This document shows positions 1 through 5,751 of a stretch of 5,901 nucleotides of DNA, in pieces. The DNA lies in the NCBI GenBank assembly GCA_947462425.1, contig CANHPI010000188.1:1-5901 (forward strand), in the 5' to 3' direction. The position numbers were made by a program, and so were the translations under genes. The notes below the pieces were generated by a model, which did no database searches, was not told the origin of the DNA, and was given only the letters and a program-made list of their open reading frames with translations. How positions within the stretch are numbered: position 1 is the first letter of the stretch; each line of letters opens with the position of its first letter. Source of the DNA: Bacteroidota bacterium (GTDB lineage Bacteria; Bacteroidota; Bacteroidia; B-17B0; B-17BO).

Positions 1-269
1 CCATATCCAAATGATTTTTGATAGATGATATTTTTTCCTTTAGCAATTAAAACATTACCATTAAAAGCATCTGCTTTGTAAAGTTTTGTAAATAAGGTAT
101 CTAATCTATAAATCTCTGCTTTGTATTTTACGGAGTCAATTTTAGATTGTACAATTGGTCTTTGAGGAATTTGATACCCTTTTTTGGTGGCAGAAGTTTC
201 CGACGGATTACAATTAACAATCAAAAATGAACATAAATAAAGGGGAATAATATTTTTTAAAGAAATCAA
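1..269 (-). CDS. Serine hydrolase (beta-lactamase class C-like) lipoprotein, N-terminal part, cut by left edge
   Basis: Only the first 89 codons are in the window; the gene runs off the left edge. The N-terminus is a lipoprotein signal: a lysine at residue 5, a hydrophobic stretch (about 6-18) and Cys20 in the context LIVNC. This is a relaxed lipobox (Asn at -1). A polar linker follows, and then residues 69-89 (FNGNVLIAKGK..IYQKSFGY). That block is the typical opening of the beta-lactamase/PF00144 fold of secreted serine hydrolases, just before the catalytic SxxK motif, which would lie outside the window. The protein would be a membrane-anchored envelope esterase or peptidase; its substrate cannot be inferred. 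The start is uncertain. The frame is open from 341 downward without any ATG or GTG before the lipobox. TTG at 267-269 gives the best signal peptide and was chosen. No Shine-Dalgarno is visible. The family call is fairly sure, the start less so. Confidence 0.72.
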   Translation of the reverse strand, partial: MISLKNIIPLYLCSFLIVNCNPSETSATKKGYQIPQRPIVQSKIDSVKYKAEIYRLDTLFTKLYKADAFNGNVLIAKGKNIIYQKSFGY

Positions 270-510
270 GACAGTAGCAATTAGTATTTTTACAATTTTA
301 AGAAAAAAATGTTTTAATAAAATTGCATCTAATTTTAGTAATCAAATATCTTTTGTTAATTAACAATTTTATCGTTTTTTAGATGTTTTAAATAATAAAT
401 CTTTGAGTAAAATAGATGAATTTGCTGCAACAAGAATTCAAATCATAATTTTTACATTATTTCTTTGCCTAATAAATCTCTTTCTACTATATTTATAAAA
501 AACATTTAAT
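270..510. other. Divergent intergenic region between hydrolase and peptide transporter
   Basis: This 241-bp A/T-rich stretch separates two genes transcribed away from each other, so it should hold both promoters. No full match to the Bacteroidota promoter (TTG, about 19 nt, TAnnTTTG) is visible. One-mismatch -7 candidates on the plus strand are TTTCTTTG at 460-467 and AATCTTTG at 398-405. On the minus strand there is GATATTTG at 350-343. None has a properly spaced TTG. The transporter start at 511 has an A-rich leader without Shine-Dalgarno. The only notable structure is the palindrome at 353-366. Confidence 0.6.
353..366. promoter_or_regulatory. Perfect 14-bp palindrome, possible operator
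   Basis: TTGTTAATTAACAA reads identically on both strands with no mismatch. It lies between the divergent hydrolase and transporter genes, 84 bp from the hydrolase start and 144 bp from the transporter start. A dimeric regulator could bind such a site. In DNA this A/T-rich a palindrome may also arise by chance, and no regulator gene lies in the window. The operator role is inference. Confidence 0.25.
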
Positions 511-2151
511 ATGGCATCAACCTCTAAACATCCAAAAGGATTACTTTTTTTAGCATTTACTGAGTTTTGGGAAAGATTTGGATACTATTTAATGATTGGT
601 ATCTTCTTTTTATATATGACAACTGATATGAAAGATGGGGGCTTTGGATGGGAAAATGCAAAAGCTGCTGATGTATTTGGAACCTTTATTGCATGTGTTT
701 ATTTAACACCTTTTGTTGGTGGCTTGTTAGCTGATATGAAATTAGGCTATCGTTTTTCAGTAACCCTAGGTGGTATATTAATGGGTATAGGTTATTGCTT
801 ACTTTCTATTAGAGAAGAATGGGCATTTTTTACAGCCTTAGGAATTATGATTGCAGGTAATGGTTTTTTTAAACCAAACATTTCTACACTTTTAGGTAAT
901 TTATATAACGATTCAAAGTATATAGCAAATAAAGATACTGGATATAATTTATTTTATATGAGTATTAATTTAGGAGCATTTATATGCAATTTTATTGCTG
1001 CTTTTATGCGAATAAAATATGGTTGGAACTGGGCTTTTATAGCTGCCGGTATTGGAATGTTTTTAGGCGTTATAACTTTTTGGATTGGAATGAAACACTA
1101 CAAACATGTTGATATAAGAAAAGAACCTTCGTCTGAAGACAAGCCTGTTATTATGCGTTTTTTAGCTGTACTAGGCGTTGCAGTTGGATTTGGATTAATT
1201 GGCTGGTTTATACCGGATACGATTTTTGGAAGTGATAGTACAGATGCATTTTTATGCGCTTGTATTCCCGTAATTTATTTTTATTTCACTATTTATAAAA
1301 GTTGTACAACTGAAGAACGTAAACCAATGGGCACCATGTTTACTATTTTTGGAATAGTAATTATTTTTTGGGCTGTCTTTAAACTAAATGGCACTGCTCT
1401 TACAACTTATGCAAATTCTTATACAGACAGAGAAATGCCTTCAATATTAGTTGCACCTGCAAAATTTTTATATCAATGTGATAACTCGGTTGTTGCTAAA
1501 AATGATTCCGTTTATCAATTAGATGAACATTTTAGAAGAATTAAAGATGAAAATGGTGTCCCTAAAAAATGTTTAGACTACCCACCCTACTTTAAAAATT
1601 TAGCTCCTGAAAAATATCCTGCACCTGGTAATTCACTAAATTTAATTCCAACAGAAATCTTTCAATCCATTAATCCATTTTTTGTAGTGTGTTTAACACC
1701 TCTAGTGGTTATGTTTTTTGGTTTTTTACGCAAGCGAAAAAAAGAACCAACAACTGCAACCAAAATTGCTTGGGGCTTATTAATCAGTGCACTTTCAACA
1801 TTAGTAATGGTAATGGCTGTAAATTATTCAGGTAACGGTATAAATAAATCAAGTGCTATGTGGTTAATTGGAAGCTATGGTGTGATAACAATTGGAGAAC
1901 TTTTTTTAAGTCCTATGGGTTTATCAATGGTTTCTAAATTATCTCCAAGTCGCTTTACTGCTTTAATGATGGGTGGTTGGAGTTTAGCAACCGCAATTGG
2001 AAACAAGTTAAGTGGTGTGTTAGCTAAAAACTGGGATAAGTTTGATAATAAAGCCGATTTTTTTTACTTAAACTGTTTATTACTTTTAATTGCAACTAGC
2101 GTTATGTTTATGCTACTTAAACGACTAAATAAAGTGTTTAAAGAAGGTTAA
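511..2151 (+). CDS. Peptide MFS transporter (proton-dependent oligopeptide transporter, POT/PTR family)
   Basis: An inner-membrane proton symporter for di- and tripeptides, 546 residues. Diagnostic motifs are all present. The ExxER proton-coupling motif on TM1 is E18-E21-R22, followed by YY. GGLLAD at 70-75 is the MFS motif A position. FFKPN carries the conserved TM4 lysine K121. The PTR2 signature YNLFYMSINLGAF spans 145-157. GELFLSPMG at 462-470 carries the conserved TM10 glutamate E463. About 14 hydrophobic segments can be drawn. The protein is longer than the usual 460-500 residues of bacterial members because of a polar stretch at about 302-385 between TM7 and TM8. This stretch is predicted to be periplasmic and contains C323 and C354. 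The TM7 block reads FWAVFKLNGTALTTYA (286-301), where many bacterial POTs have an EQ-type sequence. ATG at 511 starts just before TM1, as expected. The gene stands alone, divergent from the hydrolase and convergent with osmC. Di/tripeptide specificity is family knowledge and was not read from the sequence. Confidence 0.95.
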   Translation: MASTSKHPKGLLFLAFTEFWERFGYYLMIGIFFLYMTTDMKDGGFGWENAKAADVFGTFIACVYLTPFVGGLLADMKLGYRFSVTLGGILMGIGYCLLSIREEWAFFTALGIMIAGNGFFKPNISTLLGNLYNDSKYIANKDTGYNLFYMSINLGAFICNFIAAFMRIKYGWNWAFIAAGIGMFLGVITFWIGMKHYKHVDIRKEPSSEDKPVIMRFLAVLGVAVGFGLIGWFIPDTIFGSDSTDAFLCACIPVIYFYFTIYKSCTTEERKPMGTMFTIFGIVIIFWAVFKLNGTALTTYANSYTDREMPSILVAPAKFLYQCDNSVVAKNDSVYQLDEHFRRIKDENGVPKKCLDYPPYFKNLAPEKYPAPGNSLNLIPTEIFQSINPFFVVCLTPLVVMFFGFLRKRKKEPTTATKIAWGLLISALSTLVMVMAVNYSGNGINKSSAMWLIGSYGVITIGELFLSPMGLSMVSKLSPSRFTALMMGGWSLATAIGNKLSGVLAKNWDKFDNKADFFYLNCLLLLIATSVMFMLLKRLNKVFKEG

Positions 2152-2188
2152 TATATTATTATATATTCCAAATTTAATATTAGAAAAG

Positions 2189-2229
2189 TTAAAAAAAGAA
2201 CCTCTAGTTAGATGTATTAAAAAAAGAAC
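2189..2229. repeat. 13-bp direct repeat, two copies 28 bp apart
   Basis: TTAAAAAAAGAAC occurs at 2189-2201 and again, without mismatch, at 2217-2229. The intervening 15 bp are unrelated. Much of the repeat is an A-run, so slippage or chance are plausible origins. No function is assigned. Confidence 0.5.
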
Positions 2230-2318
2230 ATTTACAATATTAATATATTATAAAGAAAGCAACATTCACAAAATTCCTCCTAATATATATTGAATACTTA
2301 AGATAATAAAGTATTTAA

Positions 2319-2429
2319 AATGGGACAGGAATTGATCATAAAAATGCGAAATATCATTCATATAAGTTAGACGATGGTAAATCATTTAAAAAAAAATATA
2401 TGAATAAAAAACTCACTATAAAAAAATAA
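2319..2429 (+). pseudogene. Short open frame without a start near its beginning, possible gene remnant
   Basis: The frame is open for 36 codons from just after a TAA at 2316 to the TAA at 2427-2429. It reads as a Lys/Tyr/Asp/Gly-containing peptide (NGTGIDHKNAKYHSYK, then LDDGKSFKKKY), which looks more protein-like than the surrounding sequence. There is no ATG before codon 28 (2400). I do not recognise a family. It could be the tail of a decayed gene or merely chance; the lysines follow from A-runs. Confidence 0.15.
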
Positions 2430-2435
2430 TAAATG

Positions 2436-2467
2436 AAAAATAGACTTGAATATTAATATCTATTTTT
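2436..2467. terminator. Likely bidirectional rho-independent-type terminator between convergent genes
   Basis: A perfect 9-bp inverted repeat, AAAAATAGA (2436-2444) with TCTATTTTT (2459-2467), encloses a 14-nt loop. The T-run continues to 2469 on the plus strand. On the minus strand the stem likewise ends in a T-run, with more T-rich sequence shortly after. The position suits termination of both the transporter (from the left) and osmC, whose stop codon ends at 2474. The stem has only two G:C-type positions, so it would be weak. The call rests on symmetry plus context. Confidence 0.45.
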
Positions 2468-2473
2468 TTATAG

Positions 2474-2902
2474 TTAAAATATTATTTCAGGTTGGAGATA
2501 AACAATTGACTTAATTGAATTAGAAATCAAGCAAGCTTTTTCTGATTTTTCTAAAACTCGAATTGCCTTATCTTTATTTGACTCATTAGATATTTTCAAA
2601 ATTGGTCTTAAAATTATTTCAGTCATTAAGTATTTACCATCAACCTGACCTAAATTACCAATTGCACTACATGAAAAATCTATAAATTCTAAACTGAAAT
2701 TTTCCGCAATAGCTAAAAAAGTTGTCATAAAACAACTATTAACGGCAGCAGTTAATAAATGCTCAGGAGACCAAATTCCCTCAACTCCTTTTGGAAATTG
2801 AGGCGGAGTAGCTACTTCTATTTTGCTTATCAATTCAGGAGATGAAATTTCGCCAATCCTTCCTTCATTCCATTTTAAATTAACATTGTATAAATGTGAC
2901 AT
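2474..2902 (-). CDS. OsmC/Ohr-family thiol peroxidase
   Basis: A 142-residue cytoplasmic protein of the OsmC/Ohr family, which reduces organic hydroperoxides (and some H2O2) using a pair of reactive cysteines. Visible here are Cys57 in AAVNSCFMTTFLAIA and Cys124 in SEKACLISNSI. Their 67-residue spacing is as expected for the peroxidatic and resolving cysteines. Glu47 of SPEHLL precedes the first Cys as in Ohr/OsmC, and Arg15 of EGRIGE is a candidate for the activating arginine. Cys78 is an extra, probably non-catalytic cysteine. Length and motifs are complete. The ATG lies 2 nt after the thioredoxin stop codon, so the two genes are almost certainly one transcript with coupled translation. Known Ohr enzymes are re-reduced by lipoylated proteins; thioredoxin as partner here is only inferred from gene order. 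The sequence favours the general OsmC branch, but Ohr-type specificity cannot be settled by eye. Confidence 0.92.
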   Translation of the reverse strand: MSHLYNVNLKWNEGRIGEISSPELISKIEVATPPQFPKGVEGIWSPEHLLTAAVNSCFMTTFLAIAENFSLEFIDFSCSAIGNLGQVDGKYLMTEIILRPILKISNESNKDKAIRVLEKSEKACLISNSIKSIVYLQPEIIF

Positions 2903-2904
2903 AA

Positions 2905-3201
2905 CTATTGAAATTGAAGAAATAATTTCACTAATTCATTAGCAGGAACAACACCTGATTGTTTCCAAATTGGTTTTCCGTTTTTAAATATAATTAATGT
3001 AGGAACACTTCTTACCTGATAGGCTTGGGCGGCTCCCGGATTTTTATCTATATCAATTTTTATGATAGTTGATTTATCACCCAATTGTGTTTTTACGTCT
3101 TTTAAAATAGGAGCCATTGTTTTACAAGGTCCACACCATTCAGCAAAAAAATCTACTAAAACTGGTTTATCAGAATTTATAATCTTATTAAAATTATCCA
3201 T
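2905..3201 (-). CDS. trxA: Thioredoxin
   Basis: A 98-residue cytoplasmic thioredoxin: it reduces disulfides in target proteins and is recharged by thioredoxin reductase (not in this window). The active site WCGPC is at 22-26 (Cys23, Cys26). It is preceded by the buried Asp of LVDFF (D17), and the cis-proline loop SVPTL carries P67. The C-terminal [12 protein letters not shown] block is intact. It lacks a signal peptide and is shorter than the roughly 108-residue E. coli type at the N-terminus, a length usual for Bacteroidota. The start is supported by an AAAGGA Shine-Dalgarno-like sequence about 7 nt upstream (3209-3214), one of the few clear ones here. It lies 68 nt downstream of the DUF983 gene and 2 nt upstream of osmC. 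A weak own promoter (TTG, 19 nt, TAAATTAA) may lie in the 68-nt gap. The symbol is given by family; paralogues elsewhere are likely. Confidence 0.95.
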   Translation of the reverse strand: MDNFNKIINSDKPVLVDFFAEWCGPCKTMAPILKDVKTQLGDKSTIIKIDIDKNPGAAQAYQVRSVPTLIIFKNGKPIWKQSGVVPANELVKLFLQFQ

Positions 3202-3269
3202 TTTTTTATCCTTTATTAATTTAGCATTTTATTTTAACACACCAATCAACGCCTGAATTATTGATATTT

Positions 3270-3662
3270 CTATTCACTTAATTGCTGATTTCTAAATTTC
3301 TTATTATAGGTGTAAAAAAAGTTTAACCAAATTAATCTCGACCAACGCAAGGTTAAAGGAGCAACAACAACAATGAAGCTCATTACAAATATTGCAAAAT
3401 TAACTGTTTCCCAATTTAATAACGTATATTCTAATGCATACCAAATCATAAACCAACCTGATGAAATTGCATAGGATACATATAGAGCTCCATAAAAAAA
3501 ACTTGGCTCGTTAACATATTCTAAATTACAATGACTACAATTTTTATGTAGTTGAAACATTTTTGATAAATTGTAAGGGTTTTTTGAGATAAATACATCT
3601 CCTTGATGACATCTTGAACATTTGTTAAAAAGCATCGAATAAAGTATGTTTAGAATAAGCAT
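3270..3662 (-). CDS. DUF983 family zinc-ribbon membrane protein
   Basis: A 130-residue protein of the DUF983 family, whose function is unknown. Two CxxC pairs (C15/C18 in NKCSRCHQG and C42/C45 in KNCSHCNLEY) form a probable zinc ribbon with a 23-residue knuckle. It is followed by the family hallmark EPSFFYGALYVSYA (52-65). Two membrane segments come next, about 57-80 and 86-107, and then a basic tail. The protein should sit in the inner membrane with the zinc ribbon probably cytoplasmic. ATG at 3662 was chosen; ATG at codon 10 (3635) is possible and would start closer to the zinc ribbon, as many relatives do, but has no better ribosome site. A canonical -7 element lies about 55 nt upstream. 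As first gene ahead of trx and osmC it may head a three-gene unit. The zinc and membrane features are visible; a redox role would be guesswork. Confidence 0.88.
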   Translation of the reverse strand: MLILNILYSMLFNKCSRCHQGDVFISKNPYNLSKMFQLHKNCSHCNLEYVNEPSFFYGALYVSYAISSGWFMIWYALEYTLLNWETVNFAIFVMSFIVVVAPLTLRWSRLIWLNFFYTYNKKFRNQQLSE

Positions 3663-3980
3663 AAAATTTTCTTTTTGATTAAATTATTTAAAATATAACT
3701 ACGAGATAATTATGAAACAAAAGTACAAAAGAAGAAAATTTATTAGTGTGATATTTGTTACATAATTCTCACTAATTACATTTAAATAAATCAAAAGTTT
3801 TTAAAAAATCATTCCAAATAAATAATGAATAGAAGTCTGAAAACCCAAAAAAGATTAATGAACAAGATCAGTAATTTTTATTATACCTAATTAATACTTC
3901 AGCTTATTTATATTGATTAATTTTTAAATTTAGACATATCATCAATGAATTTAGATTATAGATATTAGGATTAATACTAA
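3663..3980. other. Gene-poor 318-bp intergenic region
   Basis: This lies between the stop of the two-TM protein gene and the start of the DUF983 gene, both leftward. It holds the candidate -7 element at 3718-3725. Two tiny plus-strand frames start with ATG: 3712-3765 (17 residues, basic) and 3825-3890 (21 residues, basic). Neither has a convincing ribosome site. The 9-mer ATTAATACT occurs at 3890-3898 and 3970-3978, and TTTAGA recurs at 3929-3934 and 3950-3955. I see no RNA gene or recognised gene fragment. Confidence 0.55.
3718..3725 (-). promoter_or_regulatory. Candidate Bacteroidota -7 promoter element for DUF983-trx-osmC
   Basis: Read on the minus strand, this is TACTTTTG, a full match to the Bacteroidota -7 consensus TAnnTTTG. 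It would give a leader of about 45-50 nt before the DUF983 ATG at 3662. No TTG is found at the expected -33 spacing (around 3743-3749), so only half of the promoter is supported. It remains the best candidate upstream of the leftward redox genes. Confidence 0.35.
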
Positions 3981-4322
3981 TTAACCAATCACATCATAAA
4001 GACCAAAAAATATCAATAGTAATCCAAGTGAAGTTGAACTATACATCACAACAGTGAATGATTGATTTGAATGAAAATTAATACAGGTGATAAAAAATCC
4101 AGCTAGTAAAAATAATGCGCCAAATCCAATTTTTATTAAGCCATTTTTTCTTTTCACAGCATAATGAACTTTTTTCAACTGATGAATAATTTCAGTTATT
4201 AAAGCTTCGTCTGATGATTGTTGAAGTAATTGATTTTTAATCTCATCTAAAGCAATATTATTATCAGCTAAATTTTTAGCAAATACATACAATCTTTCCC
4301 AATGATCTTCATTCAATTGCAT
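3981..4322 (-). CDS. Uncharacterised two-TM membrane protein with helical N-terminal domain
   Basis: A 113-residue protein that I cannot assign to a named family. Residues 1-58 are predicted to be all helical and polar. They contain the pattern ALDEIKNQLLQQSSDEALITEIIHQLKKV (24-52; read as 'hydrophobic-x-x-Ile, Leu, then x-x-Ile-Ile-x-x-Leu'). This resembles small three-helix modules in other Bacteroidota membrane proteins. A basic patch (KRKNG, 57-61) precedes TM1 (about 62-81); a short loop and TM2 (about 89-110) complete the protein. The positive-inside rule puts the N-terminal domain in the cytoplasm. There are no catalytic motifs; the single Cys80 is in the membrane. It starts 87 nt after hemN on the same strand, with a palindromic sequence in that gap, so it may be expressed from the hemN transcript or on its own. 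Coding status is supported by the coherent helix/TM layout. Function unknown. Confidence 0.75.
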   Translation of the reverse strand: MQLNEDHWERLYVFAKNLADNNIALDEIKNQLLQQSSDEALITEIIHQLKKVHYAVKRKNGLIKIGFGALFLLAGFFITCINFHSNQSFTVVMYSSTSLGLLLIFFGLYDVIG

Positions 4323-4330
4323 ATACTTAA

Positions 4331-4340
4331 AGTTTAAACT
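4331..4340. repeat. Perfect 10-bp palindrome upstream of the two-TM gene
   Basis: AGTTTAAACT is self-complementary. With a two-base bulge the symmetry extends to ACTT (4324-4327) and AAGT (4341-4344). It lies immediately 5' of the two-TM gene start at 4322, in the position of a leader or operator. It may be chance in such A/T-rich sequence. Confidence 0.25.
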
Positions 4341-4369
4341 AAGTTATAAAGAAACTATCATTTAAAAAA

Positions 4370-4385
4370 TATGACAATTATCATA
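4370..4385. promoter_or_regulatory. Imperfect 16-bp palindrome in the gap after hemN
   Basis: TATGACAATTATCATA is symmetric except for one mismatched base pair (C4375 opposite A4380). It lies 24 nt past the hemN stop and 47 nt before the two-TM gene start. It could be an operator for the two-TM gene or a weak hairpin in the transcript. No T-run follows on the minus strand, so it is not a good terminator. Confidence 0.25.
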
Positions 4386-4409
4386 AACAAAAAAGAAATT
4401 ATGCTCTGT

Positions 4410-5741
4410 TCATGCAGTGGTACTAAATACATTTCCGTTAGGTACTTTTTTCCAATAACGTTTATCAAAAGCTAAACAAATATTACGTAAAAATAATTTA
4501 CCGGATTCTTTAATAATAATTTTTTTAGAGGATATATCAATAAGATCATCTTTAACGAACTCTACAAATTTATCTTCAACTTCTTTAAAACTAGAGTCAA
4601 TATTTGTTTGATATTTACACATTAAATCTAATATATGTTGTCGAATAATTAAATCTTCTTCGGTTAATGAATGACCTTTAAATATGGGAAAATGTCCTTC
4701 ATTTACAACTTTAATATACTCTTCCACCGTTTTAATATTTTGAGCAAAACCATCCCAAGTATCACTAATAGATGAACAGCCTAAAGCAATCAATAATTTA
4801 GTTGCGTTAGTTGTGTAACCCATAAAATTTCGGTGCAGTGTTCCGTTATTAAATGCTTCAAATAAACTATCATTAGATAAGGCAAAGTGATCCATGCCGA
4901 TGTCCAAATAATTTGCTGAAATAAATAAATCTTTACCAGCCTCATACAAACTACGTTTATAGGAATCAACTGGCAAATCTTTTTCGGTATATTTTCTTTG
5001 TCCTGGTTTTAACCATGGCACATGAGCGTAACTGTAAAATGCAATACGTTCGGGTTTTAAAGAAATAATTTTTGTAATCGTATCATTTATTGAATCAATT
5101 GTTTGATAAGGTAGGCCATAAACTAAATCAAAATTAATGGATGTATAACCAACTTCTCTTGCATTATCCATTACCTTTTTTACTTCTTCAAATGTTTGGT
5201 ATCGGTTAATTGTGTCTTGTACTTTTACATCAAAATCCTGTATTCCAAAACTTACCCGTTTAAATCCTAAATCATATAATGTTTTTAAATGAGCTTTTGT
5301 TGTATTACCTGGATGACCTTCAAAACTAAAATCATGATCAGGCGCCACGTCAACAGTATCTAAAATTGATTTAAGTAATAACTCTAAATTTTCAGATGAA
5401 AAAAATGTTGGTGTTCCTCCTCCTAAATGTATTTCTTTAATTAATGGTTTTCCTTCAAATTGATTCAAATATAATTGCCATTCTTTTAAAAGCGTTTCAA
5501 TATAAGGTATTTCAACTTTATGATTTACTGTTATACGTGTGTTACAAGCACAGTAAGTACAAAGACTTTCGCAAAATGGTAAATGAATATAAAGACTTAT
5601 ACCATCTTTATTGTATTTAATAAATCCTTGCGTAATGTGTTCAATCCATTTCTTTTCGTTTAAAAAACTATCCCAATAAGGCACAGTTGGGTAACTTGTG
5701 TAACGCGGTGCTTGAATATTGTATTTTGAAACTAAGTTCAT
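4410..5741 (-). CDS. hemN: Oxygen-independent coproporphyrinogen III dehydrogenase (HemN)
   Basis: A 443-residue radical-SAM enzyme of haem synthesis. It oxidatively decarboxylates the two propionates of coproporphyrinogen III to give protoporphyrinogen IX without O2, in the cytoplasm. The N-terminal PRYTSYPT (12-19) is HemN-specific. The iron-sulfur ligands are C57, C61 and C64, with the HemN-type extra C66 (PFCESLCTYCACN). GGGTP (107-111) is the SAM-binding block. E141, Q168 and D205 occupy conserved radical-SAM positions. MDHFA (283-287), HRNFMGYTTNATKLL (303-317) and the terminal GKLFLRNICLAFDK (414-427) distinguish true HemN from the HemW-like relatives. Length is normal (E. coli 457), with a short tail of about 16 residues after the last motif. 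The ATG at 5741 lies 10 nt after the desaturase stop, so co-transcription is likely. No clear Shine-Dalgarno is seen. The assignment as HemN rather than HemW is firm. Confidence 0.96.
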   Translation of the reverse strand: MNLVSKYNIQAPRYTSYPTVPYWDSFLNEKKWIEHITQGFIKYNKDGISLYIHLPFCESLCTYCACNTRITVNHKVEIPYIETLLKEWQLYLNQFEGKPLIKEIHLGGGTPTFFSSENLELLLKSILDTVDVAPDHDFSFEGHPGNTTKAHLKTLYDLGFKRVSFGIQDFDVKVQDTINRYQTFEEVKKVMDNAREVGYTSINFDLVYGLPYQTIDSINDTITKIISLKPERIAFYSYAHVPWLKPGQRKYTEKDLPVDSYKRSLYEAGKDLFISANYLDIGMDHFALSNDSLFEAFNNGTLHRNFMGYTTNATKLLIALGCSSISDTWDGFAQNIKTVEEYIKVVNEGHFPIFKGHSLTEEDLIIRQHILDLMCKYQTNIDSSFKEVEDKFVEFVKDDLIDISSKKIIIKESGKLFLRNICLAFDKRYWKKVPNGNVFSTTA

Positions 5742-5751
5742 AAATAATTAA

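Larger units (their letters stand above)
2152..2473. other. A/T-rich spacer between convergent genes
   Basis: This 322-bp spacer lies between the stop of the transporter and the stop of osmC. It holds a 7-bp A/T-only hairpin (2150-2156 with 2161-2167) right at the transporter stop, a 13-bp direct repeat, the A/T palindrome AATATATATT at 2282-2291, an unstarted 36-codon open frame (2319-2429) and a terminator-like inverted repeat (2436-2467). No complete gene or RNA is recognisable. Confidence 0.6.

Noticed and set aside
460..467. TTTCTTTG as a -7 promoter element for the peptide transporter
   Set aside because: It has one mismatch to TAnnTTTG and no TTG at the right distance upstream, so it is not supported well enough to list as a promoter.
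2150..2167. A/T-only hairpin at the transporter stop codon as a terminator
   Set aside because: The stem is seven A:T pairs with no following T-run; the inverted repeat at 2436-2467 is the better candidate.
3062..3256. Plus-strand 64-residue open frame
   Set aside because: It lies antisense over most of the thioredoxin gene and its leader, has no family features, and is explained as a shadow of the real gene.
3712..3765. 17-residue basic frame starting with ATG on the plus strand
   Set aside because: It is too short, has no ribosome site, overlaps the candidate promoter of the opposite strand, and its composition follows from A-rich DNA.
3825..3890. 21-residue frame starting with ATG on the plus strand
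   Set aside because: There is no recognisable motif or ribosome site; such frames are expected by chance in a 318-bp gap.
3890..3978. ATTAATACT repeated 80 bp apart
   Set aside because: A nine-base A/T-rich repeat is too weak to call an element, and nothing else marks the ends of an insertion.
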